Of a DNA stretch of 64,000 nucleotides, positions 23,182-34,109 are shown one piece after another. The stretch is from Porogramme epimiltina (taxonomy: Eukaryota > Basidiomycota > Agaricomycetes > Polyporales > Polyporaceae). The DNA lies in contig FTLJ01000165.1 in the NCBI GenBank assembly GCA_900155495.1, positions 105,449-169,448 on the forward strand, in the 5' to 3' direction. The translations under genes and the position numbers were made by a program. The notes below the pieces were generated by a model. That model saw only the letters and a program-made list of their open reading frames with translations. It did no database searches and had not been told where the DNA came from. Position 1 is the stretch's first letter. The number at the start of each line of letters is the position of its first letter.

Positions 23182-24923
23182 TTAAGCAGGTAACAAGTTG
23201 GAATAAAATACAGTATCTATACACTGGCCGTGACTGTCTCGGATGACCTTGTACCGTCGCCATTGCCAACTGTCTGTGAACGGTAGTAGGTCTACGTACT
23301 CAAGCCTCGGACCGAGCATAAGAGAAATGAGTCGTGCGGCAGTATCATGATTGTCCTTCACCCATCCTGTTCGAAAGGATGCGAGATAGCTCTCCATACT
23401 AGGATTAGTCACCAAATCCGCAATCACGGCGTCGTGCGGGTGGCCGTCAGGCCAGTCGAGATGAATGCGAAATATGCGTAATGCTTCGAGAGACGATAGA
23501 AGATGGCAAAGAGCTCCCTTAGACAATAGGGTGGAGGCATCAGCGCTGGAGCCGCTTTGAACAGCCAAGAGTTACGTACCAGTGCAAGCTCAGGGGAGTC
23601 CATGGGGCGATAACGGCAGAGTTCTAGTACCTCGAGGCATGGAAACGCGGATGCGAGATGAGGGAGCAGGGCTTCTTCTGAAGTATCCATGTGATATTCG
23701 ATCTCGAGATGGCGTAGATGGGGAGTTCTGCAAGAGCGCAATAGCTTGAGGACTTCGGACGCTGATGGCACCGGGGAGTGCCACTTAAGTCGTCCCTCCG
23801 GGGTATTCACGGTACGTAGCGCTCCATTTTCCACTTCCCAACGCCGTGGGTAACACTGGATACCTAGAAACCGCATGCCCTGCGGGAGGTGCTCCCAGAG
23901 CCGATCGCCATCTCCGACATAGGGATTCGTGAGTGTGAGATTTTCCAGTTCTGGCCAAGGGAACTCCGTAGCAAGACCTCTGGGCCACACTGGCTGAGGG
24001 CTGTAGCCGAGAGGGCAAGCAAGCCGGAGGTTGAGGACGCGGAGTTTGGGCATGCGGCCAAATAGGGATATATAGGGAGTGGTGAGAGGTTTCTCTAGTC
24101 CCCCATACAGCGAAAGCTCGCGAAGGCATGGCCAATCCTTTCTGGAGAGCCTCCGAAGAGGCGCGTCTTCGACGGGGAGCAAAAGCTCTACCACAGAGCG
24201 GTGGAGTTTGGGAATGAGGATTTTGAGAAGAGCGGCTTCGGAAGGGTATCTCCGTGGTGGCGGCCGAAGTTCGGAGAGATAGTATCTGAAAGAGATGATG
24301 TGGGAGAGGTTTATGTCAATGCGTTCTAACGCCAGATCGTCTGGATGGGACATATGAGCGGAGATGGAGAAGTATCGGACACGGGGGTTCTTCAGAATGG
24401 CGAGGAGAATAGGAAGCGGTACCGCCCTCTCCTTCTCGACCCCTATGGCGGACCACCGATCGGCTTGGACAATAACCTGCTCCAATAAAGGCATCCCTGG
24501 CATAATGCGCTCTAGGAACATGCTACTGACATCTTTAGGTTGGTAGTGCCTGCGTGCCTGGGGTGAGGTTGGCCAATCACTTGCTGAGTGCCGTCTGGGG
24601 TGAAAAGGCGCCTCGATTCGCAAGACTCTTCGTAGAGTTAACACGCACATTCAACTCAGAAGAGTAGTAATCACGTACCGTACGAACCTCCATAGAGAAT
24701 ACTCTCGGATGTACTCGGCTCGCTGCGATGACATTTCTAGGGCCTCGATGAAACTCATTCGGAAAAGGACACCCATGCACATCCGTCTAACCCTTTTACA
24801 TGTTAGAGACAAAGGGCGTAGGTTTCGATGCGGCCTGAGTTCTTCAAAAATCTGGAGAAGAACATCTTCATCGAGTTCAAGAAGGTTCATTCCAAGGACG
24901 GCGCGAGTTTCGTGTGTGTGCAT
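23182..24923 (-). CDS. F-box/LRR-like protein 4 (F-box4)
   Basis: Exons 24679-24923, 23580-24627 and 23182-23517 give about 542 residues. The F-box lies near residues 16-60 (LDEDVLLQIFEELRP, LRPLSLTCKRVRRMC). The leucine-rich body repeats the family blocks RKDWPCLREL, LFGRMPKLR and PEGRLKW. The C-terminal exon starts ELFAIFYRLS when read through, but in the spliced frame gives LEALRIFRIHLDWP. It is convergent with pepsin-like copy B. Its closest relative is F-box5 in unit C. Confidence 0.83.
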
Positions 24924-25728
24924 TTGAACCGGAAAGTGAATTATTGGGCGTGGCCGGCTACGGGCGCTGAAGAAGAGAAAAAGTCGCCCTCTAGATTTTC
25001 GTGTAGGCGCTTCCTATTCGTCACGTGATTGCGACCGCGCCCGCGTTGTAGGGACTCGGACGCGTTCCAACTCGAGTCATACATTATGTAGTGCTCGTAT
25101 AGGAAGTTATACCACATATCCGTTGAAAAAAACCTTCATTTCGTATACAAAGGCCTTGCGCATGCGCGATGACACCCACCAGCGCTGGAAGCGGATTTTA
25201 GCGCTTCGTCGATTTCAGTCATGTGGCGGCTACAGCGCCTGTTCCAGTGGCTACAGAGCCGGCTCTGAGCCGGCTCTGTAGCCGGCCACGGCCGAAAATT
25301 CACGTTCCCATTTGAACTGATGCGCTACACGAAATCTGAGGTCATAATTTATTCGAGCCCGTCCGCTTCACGCAGAAAATGATGTATAACCTACCTTACA
25401 AACGATGCCAGCGGAAAGCGTCAGAAAGCCCAAGAGCTCTAGCTTGCGACAATGCGATTAGGAGATGTTGTTGTAGGGCGCTTCTGATTCTCTGATTTTC
25501 GGATGACGCGACGACATGGCGCGTATGCCAGCGCTTATGTAAGCTGGACTAGCCAGACCAACGACAAGTGGCACTGGACTCTGAACCTGATACATATTAG
25601 ACCTTCCTCGTCCGACCTCGTCTTCGTCCTCGTCTTCGTCCTCGTCCTCGTCGTTGACGACATCGCTGTCACGCCTCTTCCCCCCGCCTCGCCATAGCCG
25701 CACTGTTTTAAGACCCTTGATCAACCCT
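24924..25728. other. Junction between duplicated units B and C
   Basis: I see no gene here. The first part is F-box4 upstream DNA. From about 25110 to 25500 the sequence has no counterpart in the other units and includes a perfect palindrome at 25249-25283. From about 25550 the sequence becomes the decayed MRH4 promoter, with a CTC/GTC triplet run at 25610-25660. Confidence 0.5.
25249..25283. repeat. Perfect 35-nt palindrome
   Basis: Two 17-nt arms (GGCTACAGAGCCGGCTC and its reverse complement) flank a single central T. It sits between units B and C in a stretch without duplicates in the window. It could be a hairpin of a non-autonomous element or a rearrangement scar. Confidence 0.85.
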
Positions 25729-27190
25729 CATGGCGACTTCCTCCACCGAGTCGCGGGCTGCCCTTCTACCATCCAAGCTCCTTGCCGCCTACTTCCACAC
25801 CACTGCCCCAAGGACTGCTCGATAACAAGGCTGGAAGGGACCCTGGAATGAAGCTTGAAAAGAGCGCACCTCCTCCCGCAACAAAGCATGAAGGCCACCA
25901 TCATATTGGCCGAGTACAGCCAGAAGACCGTGCGCCCATTCAGCGGGTCCCTCATCAAGAACAAGATCTCAGGCTTCCACCTCCACCAAGATGTTGTGAC
26001 GGCCGGGGCCGTACGCCCGACGGTGTATCATAAATATTGTCAAGCTTTCGGGTTCTTTCCCGCTCCGCACTCCTCCCACCGGACTCAGTCGTAGCGTGCT
26101 TCCACACAATCGCTCCCTGCTTCCACTGCGACACCACAAAAACGGCGCCCTCTCACACGCGCCTCGTCAAGGACCTCTGACCGACATCACCGCACAAGTC
26201 CGCAAAGTACGATGTCGCGTCAAAAGAGACGAGTGTTGGCCAGAAGGGCCTCCCCGCAAGCCTCAAGTCGTCGGCCCGCCACACCGTACCGCCAGGCCCT
26301 CCTTGCGTCCGAGACCGGCTTCGGCAAGTCCATTGCGTACCTCCTCCATCTCCTCCAGGACCTCTAGCAGCTCGAGCTCTGCGGCAGGCAGCGCCCAGGT
26401 CTGGCGTCGACACTCACCGCGCGACGAACCCCTGGGCGCTGGCCCTCGCGCCGACGCACGAGCTCTCTTGTCAGCTCTCAGGGTTCGCAAAGGAGCTACT
26501 GCACCACACGAAGCTATGCGTGCTCTGTATGAACGTGGTGTCACGCAGGAACGTATCTGCGGCCAAGATGGCGGACGCACTCGCCGAGCACGGCGCCTTC
26601 AAGCCGGAGGAGTTCGGAGTGCTCCCGGAGGGACAGGCCCTCTCTATCGATGTGGTCGTGGGCACGCCGCCAAAGCTGCTCGAGCTCATGTGTGGACGCG
26701 GGTGGGACTGAGACGCGGGCGCAGGAGTGGGAGGAACGAGGAGAGAAGGAGAGGCATGGGCACAGAAAGGTGATGATGGGCGAGCCGCCGATGGGTCTGG
26801 CGAACATCGAGTAGGTCGCGGTGGACGAGGCAGACGTTCTCTTCGGTGCGTCTCACCCGTCGTTTACCCCCCCCCCCCTGGTCTAACCTCTCTCTAGATC
26901 CGGACTCCCATGAATCTACTCGTAGCATCCTCGAAGAGATATCCGTCATGCGCGACCAGCCCTTCCCGCCAGCCTCCCTCTCTCTCCGACAAGCCGATGC
27001 GCGTCGACTACCCGTTCCACCTAGTTCTCACCTCCGCCACGATCCCCTCCGCGCTAGCGGCCGACCTCGACGCGCACCACCCCGCGCTGACGCGTCTCGC
27101 CCCCCGCGTCGCTTGCGACGGAGCACGTGAGATGCACGGCCGGGAACCGGGATGTGGGCATCGCACGCTGGGTGTGGGCCGACGGTAGAA
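25729..27190 (+). pseudogene. MRH4 pseudogene, unit C
   Basis: It shares with the unit B copy the early stop, the loss of the segment before Walker A, and the kept intron, so both come from one already broken copy. Motif II still reads VDEADVLF, but a stop lies just before it. It ends after the SAT region with GCGHRTLGVGRR; the second RecA domain (motifs IV-VI), still traceable in unit B, is deleted. After that the MRH4 3' flank resumes near 27195. Confidence 0.85.
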
Positions 27191-27714
27191 TGTGGGGGGT
27201 CGGGTTACTGGTATTTACATCTATTCTGGTACAAGCATAATCGTCTAATTGTGTGCACAATGAATATATATCACTCCTCTTAGGACTCCAACTTTGGTAC
27301 CTAATATTTTCATCGCCGAACTCGACATGATCAATGGTGAACTGTGAATGGTGTGCCTAAAACCTCAAGCTTCAAGCCGCAGTTCAGCACGAATCGGCGC
27401 TAAAATGTCTGAACGTATGGTTTTCAACGGAGCTCAAATTCCGTTTCTAACTCGTACTTATTGCCATCAGATTTTGTAGCCTCAAGTTACAACTCCGCTC
27501 GAGGCTTGCGACGCCTCGCTTTGTCTCGCTAGCCTCCGTTCATCAAGCTTATCAAGAGTCACTTCAAACATCGCTTGTGAGAGATTGGGTTGCCTTTCTG
27601 CTCCGAGTCATCTCGACTCCCTGTCACTGTTGTTGGCCCAGCAATCGCTTCACCTGCCTCGACTCATCCTCGGGAATTCTGGAGGAGTTGAGAAGGTCGG
27701 ATCTAGCGGTGACA

Positions 27715-28345
27715 CAGTAAGTCCCGGTCAGAGATGGAAGGCCAACTCAGCTGACGATAACAGGTGCAGGCCGGAGATCCTCGTAGACGGTACTGGAATC
27801 ACACCAGATCCGCGTGGAGGACGATTCAACCCCACGCCCTTCGTCCAGCCGGTCGGACCGAGTGCCAAAATTGCGGAGGCAGGCTTAGGCGGGCATGATG
27901 CGTCGTACCTCGGCATTGTTGTATGCGCATAATAACAATCTGGGTTCGAACTTCGCGGTCTGGATTGTGGTTGCGAAACTGGTCAGGCGGCCGTCACCCA
28001 TGTGTGTCATGTGGGATCATCGATGGCAAGCGGCACTACCTGTGAGTACCCCGCTTACTACACGGCCGTGGAAACACCTCCAGCCCCTGATTGTCATGTA
28101 TTCTAGGGTCCTTGGGTACTCGAACCCCTCCGAGATGTTGTCGGACATCCGATGAGGAAGCAACACGTTGGGGCGCGATGGTGTCTCGGACGCTCATTTG
28201 CACTACACGTGGACAGTTTCACTCGGCGGCGGCGCCAGTTACGGTTCTCCTGCACTCAGGCCCCTCTAGCTCATGCACGGGTGGCTTGTGGCGACCCTCT
28301 CGTGAACGGTTTACTGACCAAATAACATGCACCGCCAGCTCCAGT
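27715..28345 (+). repeat. Conserved block, copy in unit C
   Basis: Near-identical to 19485-20110, with about ten differences in the 375 bp I compared. The open stretch from PEILVDGTG to YLGIVVCA is kept. A second open stretch containing DCGCETGQ lies further on. No function is recognised. The region from 27200 to 27715 holds the decayed MRH4 3' flank and no gene. Confidence 0.55.
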
Positions 28346-28508
28346 CCCCTTTCAGAAATCTCAGTCTGACGTACCAGCTCCACCATCACGACGGTTTTAA
28401 GCCGCGTAAGTGCCAAAAAGCAGACGAACCGCATTGGTTTTCGCCGTGCTGGCCAATCCCGGCTGTATTCCGCACAAATTCCAATCTCCGGTTATTTTGC
28501 GGCGCCTC

Positions 28509-31312
28509 ATGCTGCCACTATCGACTCCATCGACTGACGAACGGGTCTTCTTATCGTACACATCTCTGACGCCCACAGGTGCCCCCTCTCAGGAAAATAG
28601 TGTCACGCCACACCAACCCGTCCGCCGCTGTCCTCACTATCATTTCTACTGCCATCATTACTGTCTTCACTGCTACTGCCGTCACAATCGTTATGGTGGC
28701 TCAGTCTTATCTTGACGTTGAGCATATCCGTGGCGTCTTGCACCTCACTCCGCCCGAGCCCCATTCCGCGATCATGCGTGTAAGTACTTCCTACGCTTGA
28801 ACATTACACGTCGTAACATGTGATCTACCTTCTTTAAGCGTGCGTACGATCTCAAGCGTTACGGATTTGAGCTCGACGTCGAAGACGAGAAGAAGCCCTC
28901 CCCTGTAGTTCCTGGGTCACATTTTCCTTCTCCCCGTTCCGCCGCCGTGGACGGTAGCGTAGAGCACATCAGGGACGTACGTGCACGATTAAATCAACAT
29001 TCCGATGCAGTGACTCACACGCTTTCTATGAACGCTCAGAAACCTGACCTCAGCGATTCCGAGGAAGATGGTTCTAGCTCGGCTTCCGAGACGGACGCAT
29101 CCGACACCAGCCCAGTATCTATACTGCCATCTATGCACGTTAGACGTGGTATGGCCACGGTCGTGCAAATGAAGCCGACCCCCGGATTGATCGACTATGA
29201 GCTCAGCAGGAAAGGTGAGGATTACACAGGCTACGGACTTTCATCAGGAGAGCTGATTGGGATGATACATTGCGGAAGAGATGACCTATACCGTGCACAT
29301 GGTACGACTCCCATCCCGCCATTAGTCACTACAATCTAAGCTCACGTTGTATATTCGTTCTTATAGGCAGTCCGCCACCCAGAGCCCGGGTCCCCCGGGG
29401 ATATCGCCATAGATTACATCAAACTTGGCATAGACCCTAGTTGGTTTTGTTTGGAGGCATGTCAATATTACACGTTCACTGACTCGACTTTCTCATTATA
29501 GCTTCAAGCGTTAGGTGAGAAGGGACCTACGCCGTTCATATCCATTGTGTTACTCTGCCTCATTATGACTCGATCACGATAGCTGGGCCAAAGGAGCAAA
29601 ATATTGCTGTCTGACAGAGGCGGGGAATCTGGAAGCATGGACCGGACTCCCTCATTCACCGCCCATGGGTCGAATTACCGACCATGATCTGAACCCGCTG
29701 GGTTCCTCCGGTCCCCCAGATTCGAAAGACCTGCAGACTGTGGAAGTTAGATATTTGGACCGAACTACCCTTCGCACGTCCTTTCATCAATATAATAGCT
29801 GAATTAACCCGCTGATGTTTCATCCCACAGGCGCAGCTGTGTCTAAGACCGAGTATAACGTTGAACTACGCCTGCATAAAATCCGGGGGCATGCTCCTTC
29901 CAATGCCGTGATTATTCCCTGTTTCTTCGCTGTAGCGTACGCCCTAAACTACCGAGGAATGTCCGATACGACGGATGGAATATTGGGGTTGTCGCCCAGA
30001 AGGTCAGTTTATACTTCCGCCAGACTCTGTCCGTACGGTATCATCCATACATATAACTTCCATCTCCAGGATACAGAGCGGGTTCATACATAATGGCACG
30101 CCGCTCACGGTATAATTGACATTACTATCAAGTATGGGGCATATACTAATACAATGCTCGAGTCTACAGGATGCAGAAGCGCCGATGAGCTTCATAGAGC
30201 ATATGCGCAAGCTTACGTTGTTACCTACGGGGTATCCGGTACTTCACTCACGAAAACAGTCGATCTCTCCCCTGCGCCTGACACACTTCTATCCAGGACG
30301 ACACCTTCGCCGTGTATTACGCATACCAGTGCACTCCTGAGGAAATAAACAAGCCACTATCTCCGGAGGAGAAACCGTGAGTCTCGTACTTGCTTAGTGA
30401 ACGAGTTATCCCACGTCTCACCCTTATAAAGGTTCATTTCATTCGTCGACTGGCCTGGCACGCAGCATGTCGAATTCTCGCCAGATATTCCGGTGGTTAA
30501 TGATAGCCATTGGGGTCAGTTCGAGTGGGTTGTGGGCCTGAAAAAGATGGTCGTGAAACGTTCGTCATCAACTTCAAAATCTAAAGGAAAGACGTGGAGC
30601 ACGATAGGTGAAGTCGTGTGCACTTCAAGCGATGGCGACCCTAAGACTGTCCCTGTCCTTCTTGACTGTGGTGGGTTCCCTCTTGTGCTCTATCTTGGGG
30701 TTACACGTATTCACGGTGCGTACCAATAGGAGCGAGCACTTCCCAGCTTCCCGAGGGGATGGTGTACGAGCTAGCCGATCTATTCGGAGCGAGGCGCAGT
30801 GTCGAAACCGTCTCTGGAACAAACCGCCGTCCTGCTTTCACGCTCCCGTCAAATGTGGACAAGAACGACTTCTGGATCGGTTACCACTTCCAGGGTAGGG
30901 GGCCTGACAAAGACGTCGAGGTGTATGGGCGGCCGTGGTGGTTTCTATCGGATGACAATGGTGATGGTTTAATCTGGCCTTTCAAAACGCCCGCACCGGC
31001 ACTCTCACCGGCATCCACATGTGCCCCTGGGGCACCCGCACCCACATCCTCACGCCCCCCTACGCCAACCGTGATCACACCCTCCATTAGCTCGGATAGC
31101 GGTATGAATGTAGGTCAGAATATAGATGACCGCGGAATTTTCGGAATTGTAAGTGCAGCTCTGCATCCCGGTACTTTTGTCGCCTCATTGACACTGCCTT
31201 ATCTCAGAACTTCTTTAACTCAATGATAGTCGGCACGTTTTACAGCCCTAAAGGTCCCTTCGTTCGCATGTCTCGGATGGAGTTTGATAATCATTCGCTG
31301 CCCCCGCTGTGA
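28509..31312 (+). CDS. Membrane-anchored pepsin-like (A1) protein, copy C
   Basis: Same gene plan as copy B. A hydrophobic segment near the N-terminus (IITVFTATAVTIVMVA) follows a short leader. The first loop reads IDPTSSVSW, with the 13-nt microexon at 29502-29514. Then come IPCFFAVAYAL with DGILGLS, FISFVDWPG, the second loop LLDCGASTSQLPEGMV, WWFLSDD, and a linker rich in Pro, Ala and Thr that is longer than in B. The last exon, NFFNSMIVGTF, stops at 31310-31312. The donor at 29440 is GTTGGT, and the next large intron seems to use GC, as in B. All joins I tested stay in frame, including one that removes an apparent stop near 30340. It is 99 bp from F-box5, tail-to-tail. Confidence 0.72.
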
Positions 31313-31411
31313 GAAGAGGTTTCTAGACGACAATGTAAGCATGGCGCGAAGTAGGAGACTGTAAATGCGTAGGGTTATAGAATGTACATTGCGAAGTATC
31401 ACCGGCTACGC

Positions 31412-33123
31412 TTAGGAAGATACCAAGTGCGAATAAAATTTAGTATCTACATGCTGACCGTGACTGTCTCGGATGACCCCGTACCGTCGCCATTGCACAC
31501 TAACTGTGAACGGTAGTAGGTCCACGAACTTGAGCCTCGGACCCAGCGTGAAAGCAATGAGTTGTGCAGCAGCATCATAACTTTCGGACACCCATCCTGT
31601 TCGAAAGGATGCGAGATTGCTCTCCATACCGGTATTCGTAACCAAATCCGCCATCACAGCGTCGTGCGGGTTTCCGTCAGGCCAGTCGAGATGGATACGG
31701 AATATGCGTAATGCTTCGAGAGACGATAGAAGGCGACAAAGAGCTCCCTTAGACAATAGGGTGGAAGCATCAGCGCCGGAGCCGCTGTGAACAACCGAGA
31801 GTTACGTACCAGTGCAAGCTCCGGGGAGTCCATGGGGCGATATCGGCATAGTTCTAGTCTCTCCAGGCATGGAAACGCGGATGCGAGATGAAGGAGAAGG
31901 TCTTCTTCCGACCTGTCCGCGTGATATTCGAGCTCGAGATGACGTAGATGGGGAGTTCTGCAAGAGCGCAATAGCTTGAGGACTTCCGACGCCCATGGCA
32001 CCGGGGAGTGCCACTTGAGTTGTCCCTCCGGGGTGTCCTCGGTACTTAGTGCTCCATTTTCCACTTCCCAACGCCGTGGGTAACACTGGATACCTAGGAA
32101 CCGCATGCCCTGCGGGAGGTGTTCCCAGAGCTGATCATCGTCACCAACATAGGGATTTGTGAGGGCGAGCCTTTCCAGTTCCGGCCAAGGGAACTCCGTA
32201 TCAAGACCTCTGGGCCACACTGGCTGAGGATCGTAGCCGAGAGGGCAAGCAAGCCGGAGGTTGAGGATACGGAGTTTGGGCATGCGGCCAAAAAGGGATA
32301 TATAGGGAATGGTGAGAGGTTTCTCCAGCCCCCCGTACAGCGAAAGCTCGCGAAGGCATGGCCAATCCTTTCTGGAGAGCTTCCAAACAGGCGCGTTCTC
32401 GACAGGGAGTGAAAGCTCCTCCAGAGAGTGGTGGAGCTTGGGAATGAGGCTTTTGAGGAGAGCGGCTTCGGAACGGTATCTCCGTGGTGGCGGGCGAAGT
32501 TCGAAGAGGCGGTATTTGAAAGAGAGGATGTGAGAGAGGTTCTGGCGAATGCGTTCTAAAACCAGATCGTCTGGATGGGACATATGAGCGGAGATGGAGA
32601 AGTGTCGGACATGAGGGGTCCCCAGAATGGCGAGGAGAATAGGAAGCGGTACCACCCTCTGCTTCTCAACCCCCACTTCAGACCACCGATCGGTTTGGAT
32701 AATAACCTTCTCCAATAGAGGCATCCCCGACATGAGGCGCGCAAGACGAATGCTAATGTAATCTTCAGGTATGCAGTGCATGCTTGCCTGAGGGGAGCCC
32801 GTCGGCCAATCACTTGCTGAGGGCCATATGTGGTGAAAAGGCGCGTTGATTTGCAAGATTCTTCGTAGGGTTAATATGTGTATCTAGTTCTATAGAATAG
32901 CAACCACGTACCGTACGAAACTCCATAGAGAATACTCTAGGATGTACGGCCCTTGCGCCGAAGATATTACTAGGGCCTTGATGGAACTCGTTCGGAAAAG
33001 GGTGCCCATGCACATCCGTCTAACCCTTTTACATGTCAAAGACAAAGGGCGTAGGTTTTGATTCGGCCCGAGTTCCTTAACAATCTGAAGAAGAACATCT
33101 TCATCGAGGTCAAGAAAGTTCAT
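31412..33123 (-). CDS. F-box/LRR-like protein 5 (F-box5)
   Basis: Exons 32912-33123, 31810-32860 and 31412-31747 give about 532 residues. It starts at MNFLDLDEDVLLQIV; the upstream ATG used by F-box4 is lost, so the N-terminus is about ten residues shorter. The F-box is followed by the leucine-rich region with RKDWPCLREL and LFGRMPKLR. Intron positions match the other copies. It is convergent with pepsin-like copy C. Confidence 0.82.
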
Positions 33124-33496
33124 TCCAAGGACAGCACGAATTTGGTGTGCGCTACATGGAAGCGGGGGTCATCATTTGTTGCCAATTCGATCCATGCAGG
33201 AATACGTTTCTTGCCTGATAGTCACGGTGTCGTTCTGGCCTGCCACTGGGTGAGGCTTCGAAGCTTGAAGGCTAAGCTTGAGCTTGAAGTCGCAACACGC
33301 TTCCTGTTCTCTGATCCGAGTATGTCACGGCCGCGATGACGTGGCGCCGTCTCCGAAAGCAGAGCGCCCAGGAGGCCCACCGGACCGCAACTACCCGTGG
33401 ACGGCGGATGCTTCGACTCTTGCTCCCCGCTACAGACCTACTGTAGACCACCACCGCCTCCTTTACTTCTCTTCTCTCCTAATCTCTTATGCTGCC
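33124..33496. other. F-box5 upstream DNA and start of unit D
   Basis: No gene is seen. From about 33400 the sequence aligns with the TOM6 side of the MRH4/TOM6 promoter, including the pyrimidine-rich stretch just before the TOM6 start. Confidence 0.45.
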
Positions 33497-33703
33497 ACGT
33501 GTCCCCTCGTCCGGCTCCAGGCGGCCACTCTTCCCTAGACCCCGACAGCGCCGCCGACGACCCGGAATAACCTAGTTTTCACGCTCCGTCCATCGGCGAG
33601 GAAATTGTATCGCCCTAAAACGTCTCCCACTACCTCCTTCAATCGCTGTTTGTTTGATAACAAATCCATGAAGACGCGAGGAAGGCCTGTCAACACAGCA
33701 TGA
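33497..33703 (+). pseudogene. TOM6-like pseudogene, unit D
   Basis: It aligns along its length with 10776-10994. The start codon has become ACG, a stop follows within about 20 codons, and small indels break the frame of the membrane segment. The final ATGA-containing end is still recognisable at 33699-33703. The 3' flank up to about 33980 also matches that of the intact gene. Confidence 0.75.
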
Positions 33704-34109
33704 GCTCGCATGGGACGATCATGACGTCCGGAGTGAATGGGGAGAGGAGACGCAACGGTTGGGGAGGAAGTGCGGGCCAATAATCTTTCAAAGGTTGCTA
33801 ATGTACGTCCTCCTTTAATCTTGTCCTTTCTGCTGTCCGGCTCGGGCGCGCGTGTCGGATATCGTTTCGTGACCATCCGTAATACACAATCCCTCAATTT
33901 GTTCATCCCTGCCACGTCACACAATCTGTACTCTTGCTTGTACTGTACCTCGTTTTAATCATTACACCTCCCGTCCTCAATTTCATCGCAACATTTGACT
34001 GGCCGGGCTGCATGCGTACACACAGAAGGCTGGTCATGCTGCCGGTACAGGTGCTTCTCACCAGCTCTCCCCGTAATGCCTCATTCGAATAAGGAGGGTT
34101 GTTTATTAT

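Larger units (their letters stand above)
17020..24925. repeat. Segmental duplication unit B
   Basis: This unit holds, in order, a decayed MRH4 copy, a conserved block, a pepsin-like gene and an F-box gene. The same order, read on the opposite strand, is seen in the left arm (MRH4, pepsin-like L, F-box fragment), so B looks like an inverted copy of that arm. Unit C (about 25540-33125) is its tandem partner: the offset is 8508 bp at the MRH4 end and 8200 bp at the F-box end because of indels. Confidence 0.85.
25540..33125. repeat. Segmental duplication unit C
   Basis: Tandem partner of unit B with the same order: MRH4 pseudogene, conserved block, pepsin-like gene, F-box gene. By eye the MRH4 pseudogene and block differ from B at only a few percent of positions, while the pepsin-like and F-box coding parts differ at roughly 12-15 percent in the stretches compared. 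Confidence 0.85.

Noticed and set aside
17221..27190. Retroposed MRH4 copies
   Set aside because: Both copies keep the parental intron, promoter side and 3' flank, so they are DNA-level segmental duplicates, not retrocopies.
27895..27975. Possible tRNA T-loop (GGTTCGAA) near 27945
   Set aside because: No matching acceptor stem, anticodon arm or box A could be found around it.
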